Virus record (IMG/VR): IMGVR_UViG_3300033571_005662
Span: 1 to 29,192 of that record
From: a virus
Reading direction: 5' to 3' (one strand)
Length of the DNA: 29,192 nucleotides
Numbering within the stretch: the stretch's first letter is position 1; each line of letters opens with the position of its first letter. Under the pieces are notes generated by a model, which saw only the letters and a program-made list of their open reading frames with translations, was not told where the DNA came from and made no database searches. Shown piece after piece: positions 22,935 to 29,192 of this stretch. The position numbers and the translations under genes were made by a program.

Positions 22935-23144
22935 ATGAGCACTACCATCGACGTATCTGACATCCTGTCCCGCGCCGAAGAGGCCTTTGAGGAATATGAC
23001 GCAGCCAAGGCCCGGTTCGACACCGCTCAGGCGCGGGTGAACCTTTTGGCCCGTGAGTTCAGCATCACCACCAAGACCTACGCCTTCAAGGATTACATGC
23101 TCCGCAAGGAGGTGAATTCTTGGCGCGGGCAAAAGTACGCTTGA
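22935..23144 (+). CDS. Small coiled-coil early protein
   Basis: A 69-residue protein. ATG at 22935 has GAGGAG 7 bases upstream; an upstream in-frame TTG at 22920 overlaps the previous stop and is rejected. Residues 5-45 form a continuous amphipathic helix (ILSRAEEAFEEYDAAKARFD, TAQARVNLLAREF), then a short basic tail. Its stop codon TGA (23142-23144) is embedded in the TTGACA box of promoter/operator B. Confidence 0.65.
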   Translation: MSTTIDVSDILSRAEEAFEEYDAAKARFDTAQARVNLLAREFSITTKTYAFKDYMLRKEVNSWRGQKYA

Positions 23145-23168
23145 CAGTCTAGGGCCTTGCGCCCTAGC
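23141..23168 (+). promoter_or_regulatory. Promoter/operator B: TTGACA plus 19-bp dyad
   Basis: TTGACA (23141-23146) is followed by CTAGGGC-CTTGC-GCCCTAG (23149-23167), same 7-5-7 layout and two-base offset as site A. The -35 box contains the stop codon of the upstream gene. It stands 69 bases before the ATG at 23210. A second TTGACT lies at 23178 but has no good -10. Confidence 0.65.
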
Positions 23169-23209
23169 CTCACCCCGTTGACTTTATCTATCTATCAAGG
23201 AGCAATCTT

Positions 23210-23389
23210 ATGTCGGCCCCCGAAGGTACATTCCACCTGCCTCGCATCGCGACTGCTGTGGTGCAACCAAATCCCAGAATTTGGGAGCTTTTCCTAAAGG
23301 AAGAACCTCTGACTGCCGATGAGTGGGCTGAGTTGGAATTGTACGAAGCCATCCAGAAAGAGGAAGAAGATGAGTTTCACGAAGGATGA
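23210..23389 (+). CDS. Small acidic early protein (59 residues)
   Basis: ATG at 23210 has AAGGAG 9 bases before it. The product is acidic (twelve or more Glu/Asp in the last 30 residues: EEPLTADEWAELELYEAIQK, then EEEDEF). It is the first gene downstream of operator B and overlaps the HTH gene by 20 bases, so the pair is co-expressed. Small acidic phage early proteins often bind host proteins, but no family is recognised. It is shorter than typical ORF cut-offs. Confidence 0.55.
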   Translation: MSAPEGTFHLPRIATAVVQPNPRIWELFLKEEPLTADEWAELELYEAIQKEEEDEFHEG

Positions 23390-23588
23390 GTTCAGAACTG
23401 CCAAGCAGGAGCTTGGCATGTCTGCATCGCAGCTTGCTAAGACTCTGCGGATGGGCACCCGTGCCGACCGCACGATCCGCCGTTACGAAAGCGGTGAAAC
23501 GCCTGTCCCCGGCCCAGTGTCAGTAGCCGTCGAGGCGCTGCTCACAGGCTTCCGACCTAAAAACTATGAGGACCAAAATGAGCAATGA
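23370..23588 (+). CDS. XRE/HTH-type transcriptional regulator
   Basis: A 72-residue protein starting at ATG 23370 (GAGGAAGAAG upstream), overlapping the preceding gene. It is essentially one helix-turn-helix domain: FTKDEFRTAKQELGMSASQL (helices 1-2), AKTLRMGTRADRTIRRYESG (recognition helix and the R-x-YESGE turn diagnostic of XRE/Cro folds), then VPGPVSVAVEALL. An unusual insertion, GTRADR, lies in the turn before the third helix. Location 200 bases after dyad B makes it the leading candidate to bind the three 19-bp dyads. No dimerisation tail is visible. Confidence 0.8.
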   Translation: MSFTKDEFRTAKQELGMSASQLAKTLRMGTRADRTIRRYESGETPVPGPVSVAVEALLTGFRPKNYEDQNEQ

Positions 23589-23868
23589 AGAAGAAGTCGG
23601 CGCTGAGCCGCAGCAGGGCGAAGTGCCCCGCATGACAGAAAAGGAACTCTGGGCTGCGGCTTGGAAGTACCATCAGTTGATGAGCGATGAGATCGAGAAT
23701 GCTGGAGACATGATCGGCGTTTCAGCCGTGCTGTTCACCAACATGCTGATCGCTGGTGTCGTCTCTGGTTTGGACAGAGCTATGGTCGGCGTCATGCTGA
23801 ACATGATCGCACGGGACGTTGAGGAAGGCGTCACGCAGATTTCTGAAACCAATAACACGATGCAATGA
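23578..23868 (+). CDS. Early protein with hydrophobic helical core
   Basis: A 96-residue protein; ATG at 23578 follows GAGGACCAAA and overlaps the HTH gene by 11 bases. The first 45 residues are acidic and helical (EKELWAAAWKYHQLMSDEIE). Residues 46-80 are hydrophobic (MIGVSAVLFTNMLIAGVVSG, then MVGVMLNMIARDV) but punctuated by charges, more like a helical bundle than a clear membrane segment. Family not recognised. Confidence 0.6.
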   Translation: MSNEEEVGAEPQQGEVPRMTEKELWAAAWKYHQLMSDEIENAGDMIGVSAVLFTNMLIAGVVSGLDRAMVGVMLNMIARDVEEGVTQISETNNTMQ

Positions 23869-23875
23869 GGAAGAG

Positions 23876-24082
23876 ATGAGCAGACTGAAGGACGATTACG
23901 TTTACCCCCGGATCACCGGTCTGGGCCAACCAGCACCGGGTATGGAACTGCGGGACTGGTTCGCTGGTCAGGTTCTGATCGCAGCCTGTCAGGATAACAG
24001 CCCGTGGGAAGCAGCGCGTCTGGCATATGAATATGCAGACCGCATGATTGAACAGCGCAATAAGGAGCAAAACAATGACTGA
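23876..24082 (+). CDS. Small conserved phage protein (MELRDWFAGQ type)
   Basis: A 68-residue protein; ATG at 23876 with AGGAAG just before it. The segment GMELRDWFAGQVLIAACQDN followed by AARLAYEYADRMIEQR is a widely seen motif of small phage and prophage proteins (LRDWFA, then A-x-AYxxADxML), with no known function to me. It overlaps the next tiny frame by 8 bases. Confidence 0.65.
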   Translation: MSRLKDDYVYPRITGLGQPAPGMELRDWFAGQVLIAACQDNSPWEAARLAYEYADRMIEQRNKEQNND

Positions 24083-24146
24083 AGAAGTAGCAGCAGAACG
24101 TCTTCGCCTCTTGATCGAGCTTTACAAGGAAACCCTTGGGCTGTGA
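24075..24146 (+). CDS. Tiny ORF (23 residues), possible leader for the resolvase
   Basis: ATG at 24075 has the full AAGGAGCAAAACA leader used by larger genes here. It codes a single amphipathic helix (TEEVAAERLRLLIELYKETL) and its TGA overlaps the GTG start of the RuvC-like gene (GTGA). It may be a real mini-protein or serve to couple ribosomes into the resolvase gene, which otherwise lacks its own ribosome site. Confidence 0.45.
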   Translation: MTEEVAAERLRLLIELYKETLGL

Positions 24147-24613
24147 TCGTTATCGGCATCGACCCCGGCTTGTCCGGGGCGGTAGCCTTCTACGACACCG
24201 TAGAGGGCACCGTAGAGATCGCGGATATGCCGACCGTCGAGCTTAGCCGTAATGGCAAGGCGAAGCGCGAGGTGAGTGCTGTGCTGCTGTCAGGCATCCT
24301 GATCCGCCACAAGGTTGAGGCTGCGTTCCTTGAGCGCGTCAACGCCATGGCGGGGCAGGGCGTCACCAGCGTCTTCAGCTTTGGCCGGTCGAGCGGGATT
24401 GTCGAGGGCATCCTAGCGGCATATGACATCCCAACGACTCTGGTAACGCCTCAGGCGTGGCAGAAGGCGGTCGGCCAAAGGGCGGGGAAGGACGGGAGCC
24501 GGGAGCGCGCTATGCAGCTTTTCCCGGCGCAGGCTGACCTATTTTCGCGCAAGAAGGACGATGGCCGATCTGATGCGGCGCTGATTGCATACTATGGGGC
24601 AAAAACACTCTAA
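24143..24613 (+). CDS. RuvC-like Holliday junction resolvase
   Basis: A 156-residue RNase-H-fold nuclease starting at GTG. The acidic site is intact: Asp7 in GIDPGLSG, Glu64 in AFLERV, and Asp140/Asp144 in the KDDGRSDAALIAYYG ending, equivalent to the E. coli RuvC D7/E66/D138/D141 set. FSFGRSSGIVEGIL and TPQAWQKAVGQRAGKDGSRE fit the family. It would cut branched DNA intermediates before packaging. Length is near the typical 150-175. It lies just upstream of the primase/helicase gene (23-base gap). Confidence 0.92.
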   Translation: MIVIGIDPGLSGAVAFYDTVEGTVEIADMPTVELSRNGKAKREVSAVLLSGILIRHKVEAAFLERVNAMAGQGVTSVFSFGRSSGIVEGILAAYDIPTTLVTPQAWQKAVGQRAGKDGSRERAMQLFPAQADLFSRKKDDGRSDAALIAYYGAKTL

Positions 24614-24636
24614 TCTTACCTATTGCGGGGTATATT

Positions 24637-26760
24637 GTGACATCTATTCTATTCGATCCCGACTTCGCGGGTCCAGCCGACTGGGCGGCGCTATATCGGC
24701 AACTCGGCCTTCAGGTTGTGCCCGCGAAGATGCCCCGCGAGGACAAGGCGTGGAAGCGCCCGATCATCAAGTGGCGTGAGTATGAAGGCAGCCTGACGGA
24801 CGATGCCACCTATGCCGGGTGGTATGGTCCGCAGGGCGAATTCCGCAACCGCGAGAACATGGGCCTGATCACTGGCGCTGCATCTGGCAACGTCTGGGTG
24901 CTCGACATCGACAGCCATAACCATCCGCAGGCGATGAAGTGGCTGCAAGCCCTGATCGATGAATGGAATGATGGCATCCCGCTCCGGACCGCTACCCAGC
25001 GGACCGGTGGCGGTGGTGTCCAGATTTTCTTCAGCGCCCCTGACGGCTGGGTGCCGCCCACGAACAAGACCAGCATGGGGATCGACATCCGGGGTGCTGG
25101 CGGCTTCGCCATGCTCCCACCCAGTATGCACGAAAGCGGCGTCAACTACGCTTGGATCAAGAGCTATGAGCCTTGGCTGGTCGGCATCATGGAAGCCCCG
25201 TCATGGATCGTGGAGGCCGTTGACGAACTGCTGAGCCAGTTCACCAAGGTCGAGCGCGGGGAGCGCACCGAAAGCCCAGCGCAGGCGGTCGATAGCTTTG
25301 GCCAGATCGTGGACGGGCGCGAGGATTACATGACCCGGCTGATCTGGGGTCGGGTGGTATCATTGTACCGTGAGTGCCCGTTCGATCCTCTGGATGGCCA
25401 CCAGCTTGAAATGCGCGAAGCGTGGAAGCTGTACGACAGCAACGTCAAGTCGCGCCTGTTCGAGCCGGGTACGCCAAACCATGTGCTGCTTGAGCGCGAG
25501 GGGCGTGGGCCCAGCCTGTTTGCCCAGAAATGGGATCAGGCGATCAGTCAATGGAACACTAAGGTAAAGGAAGCGGCGGCTCTTCCCGCACCAGAAAAAA
25601 AGCTAGAGAGCCCTCAGGAACGGCAGCAGGACGAAGACGTTGACCTCAGCCCTGAGGACATCATGGAAGATGTCTTCGAGTGGCTCGATGTTATGGGGAT
25701 CAAGAACCTCCCCGATCCTGAGTGGCTCATCGCCAAGATCATCATCGCCCGAAGCCTAGGCTTCATTTACGGCACCCCCGGCGCGGGCAAATCATTCATA
25801 GCACTTGGCATCGCCCTGTGCATCGCTGCTGGCATGAAGGATTGGTGGGGCCGCGAGATCAAGCACACCGGTCCTGTGATCTACATTTCGAGCGAAGGCG
25901 TGTCGGACATCAAGTTCCGCATCCGCGCTTGGGAAACCGCGCTGAACATCAACGCTGATGAGCTTCCCTTCTTCCTGATCCACCAGACCATCGATTTCAT
26001 GAAGGAAGAAGACACCAACAAGCTTCTGCGGACCATTAATAAGGTGGTTCAGACCACTGGGGAGATGCCGGTGTTTGTGGTGGTCGATACGGTCAGCCGT
26101 GTGCTGCCCGGTGCCGACGAAAACCTCCAGAAGGACATGACCCTGTTCATCAAGGCCTGTGACGAAGTGAAGGAAGCTTTCGGCTCGACCGTCTGCGGTG
26201 TCCACCACACCAGCCGTCAGGGCAATCTACGCGGATCGACCGTGTTCGACGGCGCTGCGGACTTTTTGCTTTCCGTCAGCCGCGAGGAAGGAAGCGAGAT
26301 CGGCCAACTTCACGCCAAGAAGATCAAGGCGGCTGAGGACGGCTGGACGCAGAACTTCAAGCTCAGGAAGATCGATCTGGGCGATATTGCTGGCAACACC
26401 AGCCTGTTTGCAGAACCGACTGATGAGCAGATCGAGGACAAGGAAGAAGGCGGCTGGCCGTCGAAGCCTGTCTGTCAGGAGATCGTGAACGCAATCCGCG
26501 ATGCGTGGAGCACGGGGAGGCCGTGGTCCAACCACCACCATGCCCGCAAGGATGGCCGCTACGCCATGCTGCACATGAACCAGCGGTGGGGTGTGGATGA
26601 GCGTACCGGGGCTCAGATGATCGAGGCGTGGCTGACCAACGGAATTCTTGAGGTTGCCCTGTTTGATCCGCGCACAAAAATGCGCGGGCTGCGAGTGCTC
26701 AACAATCTTTATGACGCTCAGTCGATGCCAAAGCAAAATTGGTACGAAAAAGATGATTGA
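24637..26760 (+). CDS. Prim-Pol primase-polymerase fused to RepA-like AAA ATPase/helicase
   Basis: A 707-residue replication protein starting at GTG (GGGG about 7 bases upstream). Residues 15-205 are a bifunctional primase/polymerase (AEP) domain: Asp90 and Asp92 in VLDIDS, a Gly-rich loop GGGGVQIFF at 124-132, and GIDIRGAGGFAMLPPS at 148-163. The histidine usual after the Gly-rich loop is replaced by Gln129. Residues about 340-600 form a RepA/AAA_25-type ATPase: Walker A GTPGAGKS at 379-386, Walker B VFVVVD ending at Asp484, and VHHTSRQGN then LRGSTVFDGAAD downstream. The C-terminal 100 residues look like a winged helix (MLHMNQRWGVDERTGAQMIE). It would prime and unwind at the phage origin. 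The stop TGA is inside the TTGACA of operator C. Confidence 0.88.
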   Translation: MTSILFDPDFAGPADWAALYRQLGLQVVPAKMPREDKAWKRPIIKWREYEGSLTDDATYAGWYGPQGEFRNRENMGLITGAASGNVWVLDIDSHNHPQAMKWLQALIDEWNDGIPLRTATQRTGGGGVQIFFSAPDGWVPPTNKTSMGIDIRGAGGFAMLPPSMHESGVNYAWIKSYEPWLVGIMEAPSWIVEAVDELLSQFTKVERGERTESPAQAVDSFGQIVDGREDYMTRLIWGRVVSLYRECPFDPLDGHQLEMREAWKLYDSNVKSRLFEPGTPNHVLLEREGRGPSLFAQKWDQAISQWNTKVKEAAALPAPEKKLESPQERQQDEDVDLSPEDIMEDVFEWLDVMGIKNLPDPEWLIAKIIIARSLGFIYGTPGAGKSFIALGIALCIAAGMKDWWGREIKHTGPVIYISSEGVSDIKFRIRAWETALNINADELPFFLIHQTIDFMKEEDTNKLLRTINKVVQTTGEMPVFVVVDTVSRVLPGADENLQKDMTLFIKACDEVKEAFGSTVCGVHHTSRQGNLRGSTVFDGAADFLLSVSREEGSEIGQLHAKKIKAAEDGWTQNFKLRKIDLGDIAGNTSLFAEPTDEQIEDKEEGGWPSKPVCQEIVNAIRDAWSTGRPWSNHHHARKDGRYAMLHMNQRWGVDERTGAQMIEAWLTNGILEVALFDPRTKMRGLRVLNNLYDAQSMPKQNWYEKDD

Positions 26761-26784
26761 CATTAGGGCGAACAGCCCTAATCT
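26757..26784 (+). promoter_or_regulatory. Promoter/operator C: TTGACA plus 19-bp dyad
   Basis: TTGACA (26757-26762) is followed directly by TTAGGGC-GAACA-GCCCTAA (26763-26781). Layout is as at sites A and B but without the two-base offset. TAATCT (26779-26784) at 16-base spacing from TTGACA is the best -10 of the three. It lies 54 bases before the ATG at 26811. Confidence 0.65.
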
Positions 26785-26810
26785 GAGGGTCTCTTACAAG
26801 GGAGGGAATT

Positions 26811-26933
26811 ATGTTTGATATTTTTTTGGTAGTTATCATGATTTTGGCCTCATGGTTCTACGGATATGCGGTCCGGGCCCTTCAGTATCCGGTCCAAAAG
26901 CGGGACAAGAGAGGTCGCTTCATCAAAAAGTGA
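26811..26933 (+). CDS. Small single-pass membrane protein (40 residues)
   Basis: ATG has a strong GGGAGG site 5-6 bases upstream. The first 20 residues are a membrane helix (FDIFLVVIMILASWFYGYA) followed by a basic cytoplasmic tail (KRDKRGRFIKK). It is too short for usual ORF cut-offs. It is the first product of operator C, so it is probably expressed early and strongly. A host-membrane modulator or superinfection-exclusion role is possible but unsupported by homology. Confidence 0.65.
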   Translation: MFDIFLVVIMILASWFYGYAVRALQYPVQKRDKRGRFIKK

Positions 26934-26954
26934 CAATTAAGCAAGGAGCAAAAC

Positions 26955-27245
26955 ATGAGGTCTGCGGCCATTTCTGCCTTAATGCAGGCAGCCGATATCG
27001 ATTTTAATGACGCCAAGCGCATTATTGCCAACCTCGAAGCTGCGGGCATGACAATTTACCGCAAAAAGGTTCGAAAAAATGGTCGCCGCCCCAAGGTGGC
27101 GCAGCCCATGACACCGGAAATTGCCAAGGCGATCCGGGCATATTTTGTCGCCTACCCCAATGCCACGCAGCAAGAGATCGCGACCCGCTTCAACGTCAAT
27201 ATTGGCCGGGTCAGTGAAGCTTTGGAAAGGAATAGAGATGCGTAA
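26955..27245 (+). CDS. DNA-binding-like HTH protein
   Basis: A 96-residue protein with the AAGGAGCAAAAC leader. The N-terminal 35 residues are helical ([15 protein letters not shown]); a basic linker ([12 protein letters not shown]) precedes a C-terminal helix-turn-helix at 52-90: [39 protein letters not shown]. The pattern, helix then QQEIAxxFxVNxGRVSEAL, is the common small phage HTH that resembles resolvase/winged-helix recognition helices. It may regulate phage transcription and is an alternative candidate reader of the dyads. Its stop overlaps the next ATG. Confidence 0.75.
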   Translation: MRSAAISALMQAADIDFNDAKRIIANLEAAGMTIYRKKVRKNGRRPKVAQPMTPEIAKAIRAYFVAYPNATQQEIATRFNVNIGRVSEALERNRDA

Positions 27246-27420
27246 GTACATCACGGGTTTTATCGTCGGTCTGGCTGCGGGCGCTGTCGTGCCAGCGGCT
27301 GCGGCCTCTATCGTCGGCAGCACTGGTTACTTGGTTGGCTGGACTGTGACCAAGAACGGGGATGAGATTTGCTACATGCCCTATGTCTGGACCGGCGTCC
27401 GAGAAATCGAATGCGACTAG
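27238..27420 (+). CDS. Small exported Cys-containing protein
   Basis: A 60-residue protein; ATG at 27238 overlaps the HTH gene by 8 bases, with AAAGG upstream. Residues 1-24 read as a signal peptide ([20 protein letters not shown] ending in AAA-S). The mature part is about 36 residues with two cysteines, [19 protein letters not shown], a motif (C-x-PYVW-x-REIECD) that recurs in small phage proteins. Predicted periplasmic; may form one disulphide. Function unknown. Confidence 0.65.
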   Translation: MRKYITGFIVGLAAGAVVPAAAASIVGSTGYLVGWTVTKNGDEICYMPYVWTGVREIECD

Positions 27421-27584
27421 GGGGCTGCTGTCATGACCGCACTAAGCGAGAGGCCAGCATCGCTTGGCTCGTCATTCTCTGCCTGCTGGGCGCGTATCTG
27501 ATCGCGCTGGCGGCTGATTGCGAAAATCCGTCGCAAGTTTCCCGAACACCCCCACCCGCGCACGGCGCGATGAAAGGAGAATAG
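27411..27584 (+). CDS. Small membrane protein (57 residues)
   Basis: ATG at 27411 lies within the last codons of the preceding gene, a 10-base overlap, with only a weak GAGAA site. It has a Cys-Cys-His cluster at 6-8, one transmembrane helix ([20 protein letters not shown] at 15-34) and a Pro-rich tail (SRTPPPAHG). Start choice is uncertain; the frame is supported by the long hydrophobic helix and by tight spacing to the next gene (GGAGAA serves that gene). Function unknown. Confidence 0.5.
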   Translation: MRLGGCCHDRTKREASIAWLVILCLLGAYLIALAADCENPSQVSRTPPPAHGAMKGE

Positions 27585-27588
27585 ACCG

Positions 27589-28086
27589 ATGGGAACCACT
27601 GCAACAGCGGGAACCCGCAGCATTTACTTAAGCGACTGGTCAGACGAAATCATGCCGTGCGATCCGTCGCCCGAAGCGTGGGCGGAATGGCTCTCAAAGG
27701 GCGGTAGCCCCGAATGGCCGGTCGAGAACCCGCCGTCCGATGGCGATATTCTAGATGCCAGCGCGATCCTGTGGAGTGAGGACATCGTTGCTCGCCGCGT
27801 CAATGGCGAATGGCAGCTCTCGCGCCGGATTGCTGAAGGCGAGGACTTCGCCGCGCTGCGCTACGCGCAAGGGTTGGGATGGTCGCCTGACAATATTGTC
27901 ATGGAGGGGTTCAGCAATGTCGATGGCTTCATCGACGGCGACGAGACGTTCGAACAAGCTATTCTTCGGTGCCTGCGTGAGAATGACGAATACTGCGATG
28001 ATGTCGAATACGTCGCGGTCGGCACAAACGAAGAGCTGAAGCTGGTCTATCGCACCGATCCGGCGCGGTTGGAGACCGCCCGATGA
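27589..28086 (+). CDS. Acidic phage protein of unknown function
   Basis: A 165-residue protein with AAAGGAG about 10 bases before the ATG. It is rich in Asp/Glu/Trp: PEAWAEWLSKGG near 28-39, then ILWSEDIVARRVNGEWQLSR and the C-terminal DDVEYVAVGTNEELKLVYR. The middle (ALRYAQGLGWSPDNIVMEGF, then DETFEQAILRCLRENDEYC) suggests an alpha-beta fold. No family is recognised. It ends in ATGA, coupled to the next gene. Confidence 0.65.
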   Translation: MGTTATAGTRSIYLSDWSDEIMPCDPSPEAWAEWLSKGGSPEWPVENPPSDGDILDASAILWSEDIVARRVNGEWQLSRRIAEGEDFAALRYAQGLGWSPDNIVMEGFSNVDGFIDGDETFEQAILRCLRENDEYCDDVEYVAVGTNEELKLVYRTDPARLETAR

Positions 28087-28472
28087 CCCCGACCCGAGAA
28101 GAACTTCTGGCGCAACGCGCTGAGATCGACGCCAAGCTGGCTGCGCTGGATGCGGAGCGGGAGATTGCCGAGATTGCCGAAAAGGTTGTGGCCGAAAAAC
28201 ACGGCGGCACGCCCATGGTGTTTGCCGTTGCCGCCATCCGCGAGACCCTGCGCCGCGTGCCTGCTTGGCTGGGGGAGGAGGCTGATCCCTACATCGTTTA
28301 CGCTGACGACGAGGGCTGGTTTGACTGGCGCGGTGGCGAATGTCCGGTGCCTGCGGAGACGCCGGTGGTGATCGAGTGGTATTCAGGTCGCAGACAGGTT
28401 TTCAACGACGGTTATGACGGGCGTTGGCTGCACGTCAAACGCTACCGCATCATTCCGGGAGAAGAAGCATGA
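28083..28472 (+). CDS. Phage protein with coiled-coil N-terminus and WRGGECPVP domain
   Basis: A 129-residue protein in ATGA overlap on both sides. Residues 3-40 are a coiled coil (EELLAQRAEIDAKLAALDAE). Residues 75-125 carry a small domain often seen at the end of phage accessory proteins: DWRGGECPVPAETPVVIEWY, then WLHVKRYRII. The function of that domain is unknown to me. The tight overlaps imply one operon from 27589 to the window end. Confidence 0.65.
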   Translation: MTPTREELLAQRAEIDAKLAALDAEREIAEIAEKVVAEKHGGTPMVFAVAAIRETLRRVPAWLGEEADPYIVYADDEGWFDWRGGECPVPAETPVVIEWYSGRRQVFNDGYDGRWLHVKRYRIIPGEEA

Positions 28473-28702
28473 CCTACGACAAGAAAAACTCCGCCCGTGT
28501 TGGCGTTGACGAGGCCCGCCTGATCGCAGCCCTCCCGGAACTCGTCGAGGCGCTGCGGGAAACCGTCGGATTGATTGGCGCTCCGTCTGACTTTGACGGG
28601 CTTCGCAACACGGACACCGTAGACCACACGATCACCGTTTCAATTGGGCAGGTCAAAAGGTGGGCCGCCCTCTTGCGCAAGATCGAGGGAGACCCCGAAT
28701 GA
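28469..28702 (+). CDS. Small phage accessory protein (77 residues)
   Basis: Start at ATG 28469 (MTYDKKNSARVGV), overlapping the previous stop by four bases and preceded by GGGAGAAGAAGC. The frame also opens upstream, but that part lies in the preceding gene. It consists of a helix (EARLIAALPELVEALRETVG) and a C-terminal strand-helix (ITVSIGQVKRWAALLRKIEG). No recognised family. Confidence 0.6.
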   Translation: MTYDKKNSARVGVDEARLIAALPELVEALRETVGLIGAPSDFDGLRNTDTVDHTITVSIGQVKRWAALLRKIEGDPE

Positions 28703-28730
28703 TCCCCGACCGCACGAAAGGAACTGGCAC

Positions 28731-29123
28731 ATGGACGACTTGATCGCATTTTTCAGCGAGATGGAGTGCTACCCCGATCCCGTCATGCAGGAGCGCATCA
28801 AGATGGCAATCTCCGCCCTTGAAGCCCTGCAAGCCGAGAAGGCTGCACTGGAGAAGTGGCACGAAGTCGCAGCCGTAGAACTCAACGACGCTCACGCCCG
28901 CATCTGGCAGCTTGAGGCGGAACTGGCGGGGGCGCGGAAGCGTGACGCCGAGATTTACAGCTTGCTTCGACGCATTCGGACTTGGGGCATAACCTCGTCA
29001 GGATATGACGGTTCCGAGTGCATTGAGAACACCGCTGATGTCGATGCAATGATGCGCCGCCTGAACGAAGCAAAGCGAGCCGCCGATGCTATCGAACAAG
29101 GAGCGCACCATGCAGACCACTGA
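28731..29123 (+). CDS. Coiled-coil phage protein (130 residues)
   Basis: ATG at 28731 is preceded by AAAGGA; the upstream extension of the frame runs through the previous gene and is rejected. It has a 50-residue coiled coil (MAISALEALQAEKAALEKWH, then ARIWQLEAELAGARKRDAE), a middle segment with TWGITSSGYDGSEC, and a helical C-terminus (VDAMMRRLNEAKRAADAIEQ). Proteins of this shape are common accessory phage products with unknown role. Confidence 0.65.
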   Translation: MDDLIAFFSEMECYPDPVMQERIKMAISALEALQAEKAALEKWHEVAAVELNDAHARIWQLEAELAGARKRDAEIYSLLRRIRTWGITSSGYDGSECIENTADVDAMMRRLNEAKRAADAIEQGAHHADH

Positions 29124-29192
29124 CATCGCGCAGATCGCGGCGGGGCTTTCGAAGCCGCAAGCCTGCCTGATATTGGCCTTGAGTGGCGATGA
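29110..29192 (+). CDS. Start of a phage accessory gene (3' partial)
   Basis: ATG at 29110 has AAGGAG 6 bases upstream and overlaps the preceding gene by 14 bases. The 27 complete codons visible (IAQIAAGLSKPQACLILALS) match the opening of small phage proteins beginning with a DIAxIAxGLSKxQ helix, often HTH-like. The gene runs off the window. Confidence 0.6.
   Translation, partial: MQTTDIAQIAAGLSKPQACLILALSGD

Noticed and set aside
22120-26784. The three 19-bp dyads read as intrinsic terminators
   Set aside because: The stems are only 7-9 bp and none is followed by a T run; site A lies in a divergent region where a plus-strand terminator has nothing to end; all three are tied to TTGAC boxes. 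Not fully excluded for B and C, which follow gene ends.
28699-28740. Short ATG frame overlapping the stop at 28702
   Set aside because: It gives only 13 codons before a stop and lacks its own ribosome site; the ATG at 28731 explains the region.
1-29192. tRNA genes, integrase, attachment sites, insertion sequences
   Set aside because: I looked for cloverleaf-like stretches in the gaps, for tyrosine or serine recombinase motifs and for transposase or terminal repeats, and saw none. Gaps are too small (none above about 130 bases) to hide much.

Overview
This window looks like a large piece of a tailed phage genome, probably a podovirus-like phage (or prophage/metagenomic contig) infecting an alphaproteobacterium. 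The supporting features are a packed operon layout with 1-4 base ATGA/TAATG overlaps, a head-tail adaptor and tail nozzle pair, very large ejection-type internal proteins, S74-type tail fibres, a T7-lysozyme-like amidase, a Prim-Pol/helicase fusion and a RuvC-like resolvase. The host guess rests only on GC-rich coding and CTTGAC-type -35 boxes. No integrase, terminase, portal or capsid gene is visible, so the head module must lie outside the window and lifestyle cannot be settled.

Layout: (1) 2-19920, plus strand, virion and lysis. This runs: 3' end of an S74 tail fibre, a small tail-associated protein, a GT2 glycosyltransferase with a helical-repeat C-terminus, head-tail adaptor, nozzle/stabilisation protein, two small or medium structural proteins, a GNAT acetyltransferase, a 1887-residue ejection protein (ten 18-residue repeats, two S74-like modules and a lytic transglycosylase domain), a 1047-residue internal protein, a second S74 tail fibre, a tail protein, and the lysis set (XhlA-like membrane protein, zinc amidase, small holin-like protein). 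(2) 19917-22053, minus strand, recombination/replication. This runs, in transcription order: PD-(D/E)XK RecB-like nuclease, ssDNA-binding-like protein with an acidic tail, a small unknown protein and a DUF6378-like protein. A strong hairpin terminator sits inside this operon and three small hairpins sit in front of the ssDNA-binding-like gene. (3) 22054-22183, divergent promoter region. (4) 22184-29192, plus strand, early region: many small genes, a zinc-ribbon-like protein, an XRE-like regulator, RuvC-like resolvase, the Prim-Pol/ATPase protein, small membrane or secreted proteins and accessory coiled-coil proteins, running off the window end.

The most interesting signals are: a 19-bp dyad (YTAGGGC-N5-GCCCTAR) directly behind a TTGAC(A/G) hexamer, present three times and only in front of three early operons, with a candidate HTH regulator encoded under one copy; the 1887-residue protein, where two internal Ser-Asp S74 modules could cut the chain into three pieces; and an exact ten-unit 18-residue (54-bp) array in that same protein. 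Family assignments come from motif recognition by eye, without database searches.
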